A DNA stretch of 64,000 nt from Candidula unifasciata (GCA_905116865.2 CAJHNH020000193.1:53501-117500); one strand, 5' to 3'. Shown: positions 42,095 to 53,559, counted from the first letter of the stretch. Numbers and translations: made by a program. Notes: generated by a model not told the origin, from the sequence alone.

Positions 42095-45000
42095 AGATGT
42101 TTTCCGTGACAGGCTGCTAGGAGATGTTTCTCTGTGACAGTCTGCTATGAGATGTTCCTCCATGACAGGTTGCTAGGAGATGTTCCTCCATGACAGGCTG
42201 CTAGATGTTCCTCTATGACAGGCTGCTATGAGATGTTCGTCCATGACAGGCTGCTAGGAGGTGTTCCTCCATGACAGTCTGCTATGAGATGTTCCTCAAT
42301 GACAGGTTGCTATGAGATGTTCCTCCATGACAGGTTGCTAGGAGATGTTCCTCCATGACAGGCTGCTATGAGATGTTCCTCCATGACAGGCTGCTATGAG
42401 ATGTTCCTCCATGACAGGTTGCTATGAGATGTTCCTCCATGACAGGCTGCTAGATGTTCCTCCATGACAGGCTGCTAGAAGATGTTCCTCCATGACAGGC
42501 TGCTAGATGTTCCTCCATGACAGGCTGCTAGAGATGTTCCTCCATGACAGGCTGCTAGATGTTCCTGCTAGATGTTCCTCCATGACAGGCTGCTAGCTGA
42601 TGTTCCTCCATGACAGGCTGCTAGAAGATGTTCCTCCATGACAGGCTGCTATGAGATGTTCCTCCATGACAGGTTGCTATGACAGGCTGCTAGATGTTCC
42701 TCCATGACAGGCTGCTATATGTTCCTCCATGACAGGCTGCTAGGAGATGTTCCTCCATGACAGGCTGCTAGAAGATGTTCCTCCATGACAGGCTGCTAGA
42801 TGTTCCTCCATGACAGGCTGCTATGAGATGTTCCTCCATGACAGGCTGCTAGAAGATGTTCCTCCATGACAGGCTGCTATGAGATGTTCCTCCATGACAG
42901 GCTGCTAGATGTTCCTCCATGACAGGCTGCTAGATGTTCCTCCATGACAGGCTGCTAGATGTTCCTCCATGACAGGCTGCTAGATGTTCCTCCATGACAG
43001 GCTGCTAGAAGATGTTCCTCCATGACAGGCTGCTATGAGATGTTCCTCCATGACAGGCTGCTAGGAGGTGTTCCTCCATGACAGTCTGCTATGAGATGTT
43101 CCTCCATGACAGGCTGCTAGAAGATGTTCCTCCATGACAGGCTGCTAGGAGATGTTCCTCATGACATGTTCCTCCATGACAGGCTGCTATGAGATGTTCC
43201 TCCATGACAGGCTGCTATGAGATGTTCCTCCATGACAGGCTGCTATGAGATGTTCCTCCATGACAGGCTGCTAGGAGATGTTCCTCCATGACAGGCTGCT
43301 AGGAGATGTTCCTCCATGACAGGCTGCTATGAGATGTTCCTCCATGACAGGCTGCTAGAAGATGTTCCTCCATGACAGGCTGCTATGAGATGTTCCTCCA
43401 TGACAGGCTGCTAGGAGATGTTCCTCCATGACAGGCTGCTATGAGATGTTCCTCCATGACAGGCTGCTATGAGATGTTCCTCCATGACAGGCTGCTAGGA
43501 GATGTTCCTCCATGACAGGCTGCTATGAGATGTTCCTCCATGACAGCTGGTTGCTATGACAGGCTGCTATGAGTTCCTCCATGACAGGCTGCTAGGAGAT
43601 GTTCCTCCTGACAGGCTGCAGCTGAGATGTTCCTCCATGACAGGCTGCTAGGAGGACAGGATGTTTCTTCCCATGACAGGCTGCTATGAGATGTTCCTCC
43701 ATGACAGGCTGCTAGAGTTCCTCCATGACAGATGTTCCTCCATGACAGGCTGCTTATGAGATGTTCCTCCATGACAGGTTGCTATGAGATGTTCCTCCAT
43801 GACAGGTTGCTATGAGATGTTCCTCCATGACAGGCTGCTATGAGATGTTCCTCCATGACAGGCTGCTAGGAGATGTTCCTCCATGACAGGCTGACAGATG
43901 TCCTGCTATGAGATGATGTTCCTCCATGACAGGTTGCTAGAGATGTTCCTCCATGACAGGCTGCTAGAAGATGTTCCTCCACATAGGCTGCTAGAAGATG
44001 TTCCTCCATGACAGACTGATAGATGTTCCTCCATGACAGGTTGCTATGAGATGTTCCTCCATGACAGGCTGCTAGATGTTCCTCCATGAAAGGTTGCTAT
44101 GAGATGTTCCTCCATGACAGGTTGCTATGAGATGTTCCTCCATGACAGGTTGCTATGAGATGTTCCTCCATGACAGGCCACTAGGAGATGTTCCTCAATG
44201 ACAGGTTGCTAGGAGATGTTCCTCCATGACAGGTTGCTATGAGATGTTCCTCCGTGACAGGTTGCTATGAGATGTTTCTCCATGACAGGCTGCTAGAAGA
44301 TGTTCCTCCACACAGGCTGCTAAAAGATGTTCCTCCATGACAGGCTGCTAGATGTTCCTCCATGACAGGTTGCTATGAGATTTTCCTCCATGACAGGCTG
44401 CTAGATGTTCCTCCATGACAGGTTGCTATGAGATGTTCCTCCATGACAGGCTGCTAGATGTTTCTCCATGAAAGGTTGCTATGAGATGTTCCTCCATGAC
44501 AGGTTGCTATGAGATGTTCCTCCATGACAGGCTGCTAGATGTTTCTCCATGAAAGGTTGCTATGAGATGTTCCTCCATGACAGGCTGCTAGGAGATGTTC
44601 CTCCATGACAGGCCACTAGGAGATGTTCCTCTGTGACAGGCTGCTAGGACATGTTCCTCCATGACAGGCTGCTATGAGATGTTCCTCCATGACAGGTTGC
44701 TATGAGATGTTTCCTCCATGACAGGTTGCTATGAGATGTTCCTCCGTGACAGGTTGCTATGAGATGTTCCTCCATGACAGGTTGCTAGGAGATGTTCCTC
44801 CATGACAGGTTGCTATGAGATGTTCCTCCGTGACAGGTTGCTATGAGATGTTTCTCCATGACAGGCTGCTAGAAGATGTTCCTCCACACAGGCTGCTAGA
44901 AGATGTTCCTCCATTACATGACAGGCTGCTAGATGTTCCTCCATGACAGGCTGCTAGATGTTCCTCCATGACAGGCTGCTAGATGTTCCTCCATGACAGG

Positions 45001-45245
45001 CTGCTATGAGATGTTCCTCCATGACAGGCTGCTAGATGTTCCTCCATGACAGGCTGCTAGATGTTCCTCCATGACAGGCTGCTAGATGTTCCTCCATGAC
45101 AGGTTGCTATGAGATGTTTCTCCGTGACAGATTGCTGTGAGATGTTCCTTCATGACAGGTTGCTAGGAGATGTTTCTCCATGACAGGTTGCTATGAGATG
45201 TTTCTCCATGACAGGCTGCTATGAGATGTTTCTCCATGACAGGCT
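42095..45245 (+). repeat. Minisatellite, 25/28-bp unit, more than 100 copies
   Basis: Core GATGTTCCTCCATGACAGGC followed by TGCTA, with or without a three-base TGA/GGA/GAA extension, giving 25- and 28-bp units. Variants (GGTTGC, TTTCTCC, CCGTGAC) cluster towards the right end. ORFs with EEHL...LSWRN repeats on the minus strand are artefacts. Confidence 0.95.
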
Positions 45246-45334
45246 GTCAAACTGTCAAAGATATGTTCTGTTGGCCTTAATATATCCCCGTCCCGCTAGC
45301 TCTCCTGTTATCAAGACAGAGTCTTTATACTCTC

Positions 45335-45570
45335 CTAAACGTGCCCACATAATTTTCGAACAAGGTTTGCTGTATCTGTGAGGCCCATGTTTGTACGGGG
45401 CCTTGAGTGCTCATAATCAGCATCAATCAACAGACCCCTTACGTCATACTCGTCACGGCACGCTCGAAAGTCTCTTTCTCTAACCAGTTCTCCAAAAGTG
45501 TGTGCTTTCATAACCAATACGTCTTCAATTTTGTGTATATAAAATATTAAACATTGTAACAATTAAACAC
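45335..45570 (-). pseudogene. RTE-like LINE 3' end, inverted relative to 41560-42034
   Basis: Minus-strand frame KIEDVLVMKAHTFGELVRER, then DFRACRDEYDVRGLLIDADY, corresponds to the C-terminal segment at 41726-42034 without the fourfold repeat. The two ends point at the minisatellite between them. Confidence 0.6.
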
Positions 45571-45726
45571 TTTAAAATATTGTAATATAGAAATCTGACG
45601 GCACATTTGAAGTTTCAAGAATGTGGCCATAGAGACAGAGAGTCAAGTCTATCCACAACCTTCTATCTCCTGTTAGAAGTTAATTGCGTATCCCTTACAG
45701 GACGTTGCAGAACCAACCTCATCATT

Positions 45727-45805
45727 AAAAAAAAAAAATTTTGGGGTGGGGGGGGGGGGGTGGGCGGGGTTTAGAAAAGGGCCAGTTGGGAGGGGGGGGG
45801 GGCTG
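45727..45805 (+). repeat. A-run followed by G-rich tract
   Basis: About 12 A residues, then several runs of 4-14 G separated by short spacers. It is a candidate G-quadruplex former. Homopolymers here are error-prone in sequencing. Confidence 0.7.
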
Positions 45806-47042
45806 TTGCAGCTTCTTCTACGCAAATTTACGTTGAGTAGTTTGTCTTTGCCCTCTGTACGGTCGGCTATCGATACCACTGTCGAAACCAACGCAAGCGA
45901 TCTGCTGTCAAATCACCAGCAGCTGGGATTGAACTTGGCGTAACAAAGTCCAAGCCACAGTTGATCGTCCATGATATATGTCAGACTGCCGAGCATCTTG
46001 TCTCTGTCTTTCTCTGCCTCTGTTCCCCTCCAACTTTCCCATTGTCACAATGTACTCCAGTTTTCTCTTTCACATGCCATGAATAAAGAATGTAGATTGC
46101 ATCCTTCTGATGTGGACAACTCCTTCTCTTCGTGAGGTACTTTCTTTCAAGACATCCTCACTACGATTTTTATCTTTTCAGAGTGTTCTTATCATTTGTT
46201 TACAAAACTACATTTACGCAACATCCCAATTGCCCCCCCCCCCCTCCCACCACTATTCGTCCGTATATGATTCACTTTTTTTTAAACATCGGAAGAGCAT
46301 TCATATGAAAGGATCCTTTTCCACGCCTTGAGGCGTATTGGGCATATAGGGCTAAGCATAGTTTCCATTTGTGAGGCTACTTGTAACATAAATCTTTTTG
46401 ATAGTTTTCTCCTTTGAGCTTAATGTGAATACTCATGCACTTCGCTTGCCCCGAATTACTGATCCGTCTGCGTTAACTATATTTTCACCTTCATCTGGGT
46501 ATTCTGTTTAAAGAGTCCAAAATGCCCATGAATCTGCTCTCTACAACTTCTGTCAAGTGTGATGTGGACTGTAATGTTAATGTTCAGAGCAGGAGGCATG
46601 GGTAATTCAATTCCAAAACAAAAACGCATCTCCTGCGAGACAATTTCACAAGGGAGAGAGCACACATGAGGCTTCTGATCCTTAGAAAAGGTCCTCCTTT
46701 CAAGAACGTTACGGTCCCTTTACTCTCCTGACACTCTCAGAGGGCGGATCCATTTAAGTTGAGGTTACTTCCTAGCCACAGTGAGCCCAGTGTAACCTTA
46801 CGGTGAACAGAGTTTCTGAGTTTTCTATCTGGAGGATTCTCATCTGAATAGTGACTTTAGGTCACCGGATAGTAATCGCTCAGTGTGCAGTCCTAGTGGG
46901 GGGTTCAACTTCACTCACTAACTCGTGTGTGATTTTCTTGGTTGCGCGTTAGAATCCTGTTTTTGCCTAAACATGCAATCATGCGAGATAGCAGACAGTG
47001 ACCACATACGTTTGTCAGCCTTGATGTTGTTGATGATCATCA
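45806..47042. other. No gene recognised; repeat fragments
   Basis: 46310-46361 carries the head of the SINE-like repeat (AAAGGATCCTTTTCCACG). 46510-46640 shares TCTCTACAACTTCTGTCAAG and the following sequence with the upstream part of the LINE at 51995-52095. Poly-C lies at about 46233-46243. No other feature seen. Confidence 0.5.
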
Positions 47043-47762
47043 TCATTCGCTAAAGGAAACTGTTTCAGCAAGAGAGTAACACGACAGACGATCACTCCCG
47101 ATGTGATCCGTTGTAGGACCACCAGTAACTGAAGATGTGTTCTCTGGACAAGAATCGCTGCCCCATAACTCGTGCGAACAAACACCCTGGCAAGCACTCG
47201 GTCTATCGGTAATGAACTCATTGTCAAGAGTGTCTTCTGGGATCATCGGCGCGGCTTTCCCGCCGCCTTTATCGCTCCGGCTCTGTTCCTGAGAAAAACA
47301 ACTCCGATGGAAGGCATTGTTGGTGTTGGCAAAAGCTTGTTCAGATCTTCTACGGTTTACCATCATTTGAGCAATTTCGTTCTGGTACAGGTGGCTGCTT
47401 TTCTCTTTACAATTAGAACACAGTCTAGTTACATGGTTCTCGCTGTGAAAATCTGTAATCCCTAAAGATATAATCTGTGTTCCAATAGACCCAATATTAA
47501 GTAGCGTCTGCGGCAAGGGAACTTTCCCTCGAATATTTTTATCAACAACTTGAACATCTTGCGGAGTGGAAGAAGAAGTTGAAGACACGTCTGGCACTGA
47601 CGCCTGGCGTTCTGGTTCTTTAATTATCTTCTGACGAATGGCACGGCGTCGATATCCATAGTGGTCAGTTGCCCGCATCTGGAATTCGGAGAGGGATGCC
47701 GGCGAACGCTTGCCCAGGACGTCTGCAGCACAGGATGTTGAGAAATGCGCGCCGGAATTCAT
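47043..47762 (-). CDS. Probable cytoplasmic tail of the same GPCR, out of frame by one base
   Basis: A 239-residue open frame overlaps the TM7 exon and continues 620 bases beyond the receptor-frame stop. It reads [20 protein letters not shown], then a Ser/Thr-rich, basic and polar tail of the kind found in alpha1-type receptors. A frame of this length is unlikely by chance in sequence of average composition. It is closed upstream by a TAA opposite NPVVY, so the switch must lie between helix 8 and 47665. A single extra base in this assembly or allele, or an alternative splice, would explain it. An unrelated gene starting at the internal ATG is less likely. Confidence 0.55.
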   Translation of the reverse strand: MNSGAHFSTSCAADVLGKRSPASLSEFQMRATDHYGYRRRAIRQKIIKEPERQASVPDVSSTSSSTPQDVQVVDKNIRGKVPLPQTLLNIGSIGTQIISLGITDFHSENHVTRLCSNCKEKSSHLYQNEIAQMMVNRRRSEQAFANTNNAFHRSCFSQEQSRSDKGGGKAAPMIPEDTLDNEFITDRPSACQGVCSHELWGSDSCPENTSSVTGGPTTDHIGSDRLSCYSLAETVSFSE

Positions 47763-47870
47763 TGCTTGAGCAAGTGTAGACGACGGGGTTTACCGTGGAG
47801 TTGCAGTAGCCCAGCCAAAAGCACATCTTGAACACCACAGGCGAGACGGAGCAGTCAGTGCACAGGGAAT
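47665..47870 (-). CDS. Last-exon start of an alpha1-adrenergic/octopamine-like GPCR (TM7)
   Basis: On the minus strand a strong acceptor (TTTGTTCTCCTATTTCAACGCAG) precedes a frame reading [20 protein letters not shown], then [35 protein letters not shown] is the TM7/helix 8 signature of alpha1-adrenergic-type aminergic receptors, with the NPxxY motif and palmitoylation-type cysteines. Vertebrate alpha1 genes have one large intron at the end of TM6, which fits this exon beginning just before TM7. Earlier exons (TM1-6) were not found up to 64000 and are probably beyond the window. In this frame the protein stops only 25 residues after helix 8, but see the displaced tail frame at 47043-47762. 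Confidence 0.85.
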
Positions 47871-48054
47871 CTGCGTTGAAATAGGAGAACAAAAACACTT
47901 GTTTAACCTTAGTGGTTGAACTGCTAAACGTAATGCACTCACAGAGAGACAAATAAAGCCTCCTATGCGAAAGAAATATAAACATCACATTATTTTATTC
48001 TCATTTAAACCTTCTAGAAAGTTTCTTGCCATACATTTAAAGCTGGGGTGTGTT

Positions 48055-48150
48055 GTACTATAAGAATCGACATCACATCACTTGGGACATTCCCATAAGC
48101 GTTCCATTCTCACTGTCAGCAGCCAGCGCAGAGTTCCTTTTCATTCTAAG
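48055..48150 (-). pseudogene. RNase H-bearing LINE terminal fragment
   Basis: GAATCGACATCACATCACTTG followed by GGGACATTCCCATAAGCG matches the end of the element at about 63255-63300 (GAATCGATATCATAGCACTC). Only about 90 bp is present, and it abuts the mariner fragment. Confidence 0.6.
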
Positions 48151-48369
48151 CTGGGTGACCAAGGAAAAATCTAACCTCAGTGAGAATTTGAACACTACTA
48201 AGCCTATTTGTAAGAAATCCCTATTGTGTGTTTTAGATTGGCTGATTCCGTCAGCCATCATCCTCACAGTCAAACAACGATCTTCTTGTATCCGTTCTCT
48301 GAAGTTTTCAATGAGTTCCTTATTACGAACAAACATTGGGAGTCCAGGTCTAGTTGCATTAGTAATCAT
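48150..48369 (-). pseudogene. mariner-type transposase N-terminal fragment
   Basis: The minus-strand frame includes IENFRERIQEDRCLTVRMMA, then DGISQSKTH and further on FSLRLDFSLVTQ. DRRLTVRMIAEELNISKT...H is the second helix-turn-helix of mariner transposases. The frame after it is disrupted and the DDD catalytic domain is missing. No TIRs were seen. Confidence 0.6.
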
Positions 48370-48714
48370 TCCCCTACCACTTTTGAATCGTGACTATCAC
48401 TTCGAAATCTGTGCACTAGATAACAATTATCCTTATAAACTTTTAGCATTAATTCAACTGTCTCACTGGCGTTTTTTTTTCTTTCTGAGTTTTAAACACA
48501 ATTTATTGTTAGTTTGTTTGCTCCATGCTGATTACGTAGCAATGAATTTCTGACTAGGTTGAAAAAATGGCGGCTTGATTGTTGTCTTCTTATCGGGCAG
48601 CGATGAAACGTTGCCAGATCATAATCGAAGGCTGCCGCTTTGGATTCCATACTTTGCTTGATAGATGGCTTTGTGACTTGGCCAAAATAAAATCAGTCTC
48701 ATTACTTAATTGTC

Positions 48715-48895
48715 GGATCTTGTATCATAACTGGTTTTAGATAGATCACAACTTTTATAGACAGATCACATTTGGTAATAGATGGATTACAGATGACAAT
48801 AGATAAATCACAACTGGTAATGGAAGACCACAAAGGGTATAAGATAGATGACACTGCTATAAGATGGATTACAACTAGTAATACACAATGGTTTA
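48715..48895 (+). repeat. Degenerate minisatellite, about 20-22-bp unit
   Basis: About eight units of the form ATAGATAGATCACAACTGGT, with variation GATGGATTACA and GACAGATCACA. Non-coding. Confidence 0.75.
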
Positions 48896-49139
48896 ACAAA
48901 CATTTTTGGCAACAAACTGGCTGTCTGTTGTAAAGAGGCTAACGGTGACTACAAACGTGGGTATGTTTGTGTCGGTGCAGAGATTAAACAATATTTTCAA
49001 ACACAGCTGACGTCTGCGCCGGGAGTCAGCCACTTAAATAGTCTCCTTGGTGTCCAGGGCGCGTGAGACATTTTGAAGAGGGGTGTGAAGAAATTTTGAA
49101 ATTGATAGTATTGCTACTGGTAATAATCAGAATACAAAA

Positions 49140-49435
49140 TCAGACGATTGCTAGGAATAAAACCAGTCTTACAAGTCATCAAAAAACCACAAATGAAGTG
49201 GTTTGGACACCTAACAAGAATGCCTTGCTACTATTTGCCACAGCGGGCCACATTAAAACGTTACAACTGGTATAGAGCGAGCGGAAGACCCTGGAAAGTA
49301 TGGTGTGATGGTATTAAGAACAGCCTTAGAGAAAGGAACATCAGTCTTAATAGTGCTCTCGACAGAGCATATCAGAGAATTTTACATCTCCCCCCGACAC
49401 TTCGATTTGCTACAATGTGGAACAGAAGAAGAAGA
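49140..49435 (+). pseudogene. LINE reverse transcriptase C-terminal fragment with GAA tail
   Basis: The frame reads KKPQMKWFGHLTRMPCYYLP, then RASGRPWKVWCDGIKNSLRE and LNSALDRAYQ. KWFGHL.RMP and GRP...W.DGIK are the conserved LINE polyprotein end. It runs straight into a (GAA)n tract, which is probably the 3' tail. Confidence 0.8.
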
Positions 49436-49550
49436 AGAAAAAGAAGAAGAAGAAGAAGAAGAAGAAGAAGAAGAAGAAGAAGAAGAAGAAGAAGAAGAAG
49501 AAGAAGAAGAAAAAGAAGAAGAAGAAGAAGAAGAAGAAGAAGAAGAAAAA
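49427..49550 (+). repeat. (GAA)n microsatellite
   Basis: About 40 GAA triplets with three AAA interruptions, directly downstream of the LINE end. Arg-, Glu- and Leu-rich ORFs through it are artefacts. Confidence 0.98.
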
Positions 49551-49864
49551 TCTGTTGCACTAACATATTCTGCCTTCGTTTAATTATTAAAAAAATAGAT
49601 TCTAAGATATTTATGAATCACAAGTCAAGTACGTTTTAGCTTAAAGAGAGTTTTTACTCTACAGTTAACAATCTAATAACACGTGCATTTCATCACAGAT
49701 CAAGTGCTGGAAAAGACGCCACTGGTAAAAAGGTTGAAACACACTTGCTGAGTGACTGTGTGACGTCGGTTTTGTTGCCATGTGTCTTGTTTAATGAGAT
49801 ACGCTTACCCTCTAAGCCAGCGGAAAATACCGGGCTAGTGTTGCTTATAACCGCTATATGTGCT

Positions 49865-50034
49865 AGATTATAAGTTCTTCTTTCGATAGTTATAGATGCT
49901 TTTCTGTAGTTATAGACGCCTTTCAATAGTAATAGATGCCTTTCGATAGTAATAGGTGCCCTTCGATAGTAATAGATTCCTTTCGATAGAAATAGATGCC
50001 TTTCGATAGCTATAGATGCATTTCAATAGTAATA
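49865..50034 (+). repeat. About 20-bp minisatellite, left part
   Basis: Units like TAGATGCCTTTCGATAGTAA, about eight copies. The same unit resumes at 51275-51365 on the far side of the Tigger element. Confidence 0.9.
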
Positions 50035-51272
50035 CAGTAGAACCTCGCTTAACGAACACCTCTCATAACGAATAATTCGCATAGCGAGCAAAACAAACTG
50101 TAAAAGAATGACTTGCTTAACGAGTGACGTTTCGCATAACGAGTGGCGAGGAGAGGGGAAGTCCCAAATTGTGAGCATGTTACATGAGTCTGTGTTTAGC
50201 ACTCGTTCTAGCAGCATCGTAGTGTCGCTTGTGATCACACATTTTCTTAAACTTGTATTATATTGTGATATATGTACATGAATCCTCCAGGCCTACAAGA
50301 TGACCTCAATGAAGAATTTAAGTTCATCCAGATCCAGTTTCTGCCTCCCGACACCACTCCGTTACCCCAGCCTATGGACCAGCAAGTTATTTCTAACTTT
50401 AAGAAGCTCTACACTAAAGCACTCTTCGAGCATTGTTTTCAGGTGACTGAAGGGACAAGCCTCACTCTGAAAGAGTTTTGGAAAAACCACTTCCACATCG
50501 TTGCCTTCCTCAAGATGATCGACAAGGCAGGGGAAGGGGTAACAAAGAGGACCCTAACTTCTGCTTGGGAGAAGCTTTGACCGGAGAGCGTTGTCGATGT
50601 GTGGCTTTGAGAGGTTCGAGACAGTACCTGTGGAACCTGTAGTCAACGAGATTGTGTCTTTGGCCACTATCATGGAATTGTAGGTTAATAACAGTGATAT
50701 CGAAGAGCGCGTGGAAAAGCACAGCCAAGAGCTGACCACAGAAGAGCTTATGGACTTGCAATGTGTTTCACAGCAAGAAGTTTTGAGGAACATTTGTCAG
50801 AGGAGGAAGAGGAGGTAACAGAAAAGCAACAATTTTCTGGCGAAATAAGAGCAATTTTGAAAGAATCTTACATTGAGAAGCATCACCCGAATAAGGAAGT
50901 GGCTATGCGTACTGCAAATTATTTAATGATAATTCTGTGTCGCATTTTCGCCAAATTTTGAAGCGTCGGCAAAAACAAATGTCTCTGGACATTTTTATAA
51001 TAAAAAAAAAAAAAATAATAATTAGTTATGCATCATAATCATTTCGACTTTTTCCCCCTCTGCAAATCGAATTCCCATTCCAGGTGGGTTCGTTCCGCGT
51101 TTGAAGAAAAGATGAAGATTATTCACTTTCCCTAACAATATGTATATAACTTTCTTTGATAGTATTTTGTGAGTATTATTTTTCGACATGGAACGCATTA
51201 TCGTATTTTACATTAATTTAAATGAGACATGTTGTTTCGCATAACGAGTGTTTCGCATGCGAGGTTCCACTG
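50035..51272 (+). mobile_element. Tigger/pogo-type DNA transposon, internally deleted
   Basis: Ends CAGTAGAACCTCGCTTAACG and (complement) CAGTGGAACCTCGCATGCGA are flanked by TA at 50033-50034 and 51273-51274. TA target sites and CAGT(G/A)GAACCTCGC ends are typical of the pogo/Tigger branch of Tc1-mariner. The element is 1.24 kb, about half of a full copy, and retains only the 3' half of the transposase. Confidence 0.92.
50272..50960 (+). pseudogene. Tigger-type transposase, C-terminal half, broken
   Basis: The frame from 50272 reads FLPPDTTPLPQPMDQQVISN, then FKKLYTKALFEHCF and LTLKEFWKNHFHI, the end of the DDE domain (family VFLPPNTTALLQPMDQ). After a stop at 50578 the tail continues in other frames: EELMDLQCVSQQEV and EEEEEVTEKQQFSGEIRAIL followed by KHHPNKEVAMR. 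The HTH/CENPB DNA-binding half and the first two catalytic aspartates are missing, so it is inactive. Confidence 0.9.
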
Positions 51273-51274
51273 TA

Positions 51275-51365
51275 GATGACTTTTGATAGTATCAGATGAC
51301 TTTCAATATTTATAGACTCCTTTCGATAGTTATAGATGCCTTTCTATAGTAATTGATGCCCTTTT
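51275..51365 (+). repeat. About 20-bp minisatellite, right part
   Basis: Continuation of the unit at 49865-50034 (TATAGATGCCTTTCTATAGT). An (ATA/AAT)n run follows at 51374-51412. From there to about 51900 no gene is seen. Confidence 0.85.
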
Positions 51366-51924
51366 GATTTAAATATAATAATAATAATAAATAAATAATA
51401 ATAATAATAATAATATAAAACTTTAATAGAAACCTTAGCATGTAGCAGCATGTCTTCCCTACTCCAAGCTTTATATGTGTATGCTGTGCAGCAAAACCGA
51501 CACAAAGACAACATTAGGAGCGTAAGAAAGCTGGGGTGGGGGAGGGGGTAGGATTTGGTTGAGGTCTCAGTCCTGTTAAACATCTTTAAAGGAGCTCATG
51601 TGCTTATGTCTTGTTAAAATGCCTGATATAATAATAATAAATATAATTATTGTGTGCTGAATAGCAAATATATATAATTTTTTATTTAAATAACTTTAAA
51701 CAGTGTAAACAAATACTTGACAGAGCGCTTCTAAACCAGGACTGGGAGAGGAAAGGTGAAAGGTGCTTTAATGATTTTCACATTTCTAGTGGTTAATTAG
51801 GAACTGAAATATTGCCATCCTAAAAGATCTCACAATCCAGCAAAATTAGGAAATAAACATCATCTTAGCCCTATCAAGCGCCACGGCGGATTGGAAACAA
51901 AGGTGCACAAGGTTTGGTGCAGGA

Positions 51925-52985
51925 ATGAGTAGCAGGGATCTACCCTCACGAGAAGGGCAAAGGGTAAAGGTGACTCGTTCGTTGTGGATGACAGTCAACA
52001 ATGCCAGGAATCTTCTCTCTACAGCTTCCATCAAGTGTGATACGGACTGTAATATTAATGTTTGCAGAGGTAGGCATAATTATCCATTCATTTCCAAAAT
52101 TAATGTCAATAAGGTTTTACTGGCTATAGACTGGACAATGAAAACAGTAACTGCTAACACCAAGAATGGAATTCAGTGGACCCCTACAAAACAGCTTGAT
52201 GATCTGGACTTCGCTGATGATATTGCTCTTCTGTCCCATTCACGGAATCAGATACAAGATAAATTAAATATACTTAATGCGAGATCACAGCAGCTTGGTC
52301 TGAAAATCCACAAAGGAAAGACAAAGATAATGAGAATAAATCAGGCAAATAGTAATGTGGTTTCTCTTAATGGCACCCCACTCCAAGACGTGGAGTCGTA
52401 CACCTATTAAGGCAGTAATGTAGATAAAGATGGAGGAAGTGACAGAGATATTAAAATTAGAATACAAAAGGCAAGAGGGGCTTTCATAGCACTAGGACAT
52501 TTGTGGAGGTCAAAAGAAATTAAAAGAAATACTAAACTAAACATTTTTCATTCTAATGTCAAATCAGTACTTTTGTATGGGGCGGAAACACGGAGAACAA
52601 CCAAGGCAATTACTAATAAATTACAGACATTCATTAACTGGTGCCTGCGCAGAATAGAGGGAATAAAATGGTATGATAGAATAATTAATGTAGAACTTTG
52701 GGAGAGAACTAAACAGGCTCCAGTGGATCAGGAAGTGAGGAAAAGACGCTGGCGTTGGATAGGGCACACACTGAGAAAACAGGAGAACAGCATAACTAGA
52801 ATGTCTTTGCATTGGAACCCACAGGGGCATAAGAATAAAGAAAGGCCAAAAAACACATGGAGAAGAGAGCTGGAGAATGAGGTTTGAAAGATTGGGAGGA
52901 CATGGGGAGAGCTCCATGCAATGGCGAAGGATAGAACGACTTGGCGTGAGTTGGTTGAGGGCCTATGCTCCATTGGGGGATAGAA
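51925..52985 (+). pseudogene. LINE reverse transcriptase, 3' half
   Basis: Frame 1 (51925-52410) has an unrelated-looking start and then RT palm: WTPTKQLDDLDFADDIALLS with the active site FADD at 52210-52221, then LGLKIHKGKTKIM. A stop at 52408 interrupts. A second frame (from 52411, open to 52887) covers [33 protein letters not shown] and [20 protein letters not shown], then [20 protein letters not shown]. After another stop, TWGELHAMAKDRTTWRELVE is readable, and the element ends in a short GAAGAAGAAG tail at about 52988. Two stops make it inactive. The RT lacks its N-terminal blocks. Confidence 0.88.
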
Positions 52986-52989
52986 AGGC

Positions 52990-53400
52990 AGAAGAAGAAG
53001 GTTGCAAACATGTTTGATGGCATCCTCAGAACGACCCATCCAGGATTTGCCTCTTTTGAGTCTCCTTTTTTGTTTTTGTTTTTGTTGCTTGAATAATTCC
53101 TCGTAAAGTGGATGTCGATGGTCTGACTTCACTTTGAGAAAAGCAACAGCCCTGGATATCTTGATTCTGTGTTCAATTGTGGGGAAATCCAAGAGGTATC
53201 GTTTTCAATTTTTTTCAGTCTGTTTATATGTGTGGAGAAAACTAATGCGCGATCCAAAATTACAAGCAGTCGTTGCTCAAAGTTTGTAGCTCCCATAAAT
53301 TTTATTGCGGAGACCTTTCTTGGCTTTGGTTTTAATGTGGTCTACGTGTTTTTTAAATGCTAAGCATCTGTCAAATGTTATTCCCAGGTATTACATTGAA
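52990..53400 (-). pseudogene. LINE RT thumb fragment, minus strand
   Basis: The minus frame starts YLGITFDRCLAFKKHVDHIK at about 53395 and later gives AVAFLKVKSDHRHPLYEELF. YLG(I/V)TFDR.L is the same thumb motif as in the I/Jockey-group LINE at 24285-26462. Interrupted by stops. It is adjacent to, and opposite in direction from, the previous LINE. Confidence 0.65.
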
Positions 53401-53559
53401 TCAGATCTCTCCGCGTCAGCGCCATTTTCTGATTTTATGACGAACAAAGTAATCAGTGTTAAAGAATGAGTCCTCATGGAAATAATCCGACCACTATACG
53501 CATAGCGAGACCTTGTCTCTAAAGAACTCAAACGGTGCAGGAATGCCAACAATGTACTT

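Noticed and set aside
43554..44087. Minus-strand ORFs with repeated EEHL and SLSWRN peptides
   Set aside because: Artefacts of the 25/28-bp minisatellite, broken wherever unit length changes frame.
42095..45245. CRISPR-like regular spacing
   Set aside because: Units abut directly, with no unique spacers, no cas genes, and a eukaryotic setting. The same holds for the 32.6 kb, 39.7 kb and 57.7 kb arrays.
47172..47465. Plus-strand 97-codon ORF
   Set aside because: It is the reverse shadow of the receptor tail frame on the minus strand and has no family resemblance.
49305..49639. Poly-Arg and poly-Glu ORFs
   Set aside because: Produced by the (GAA)n tract. Only the part before 49427 resembles a LINE end.
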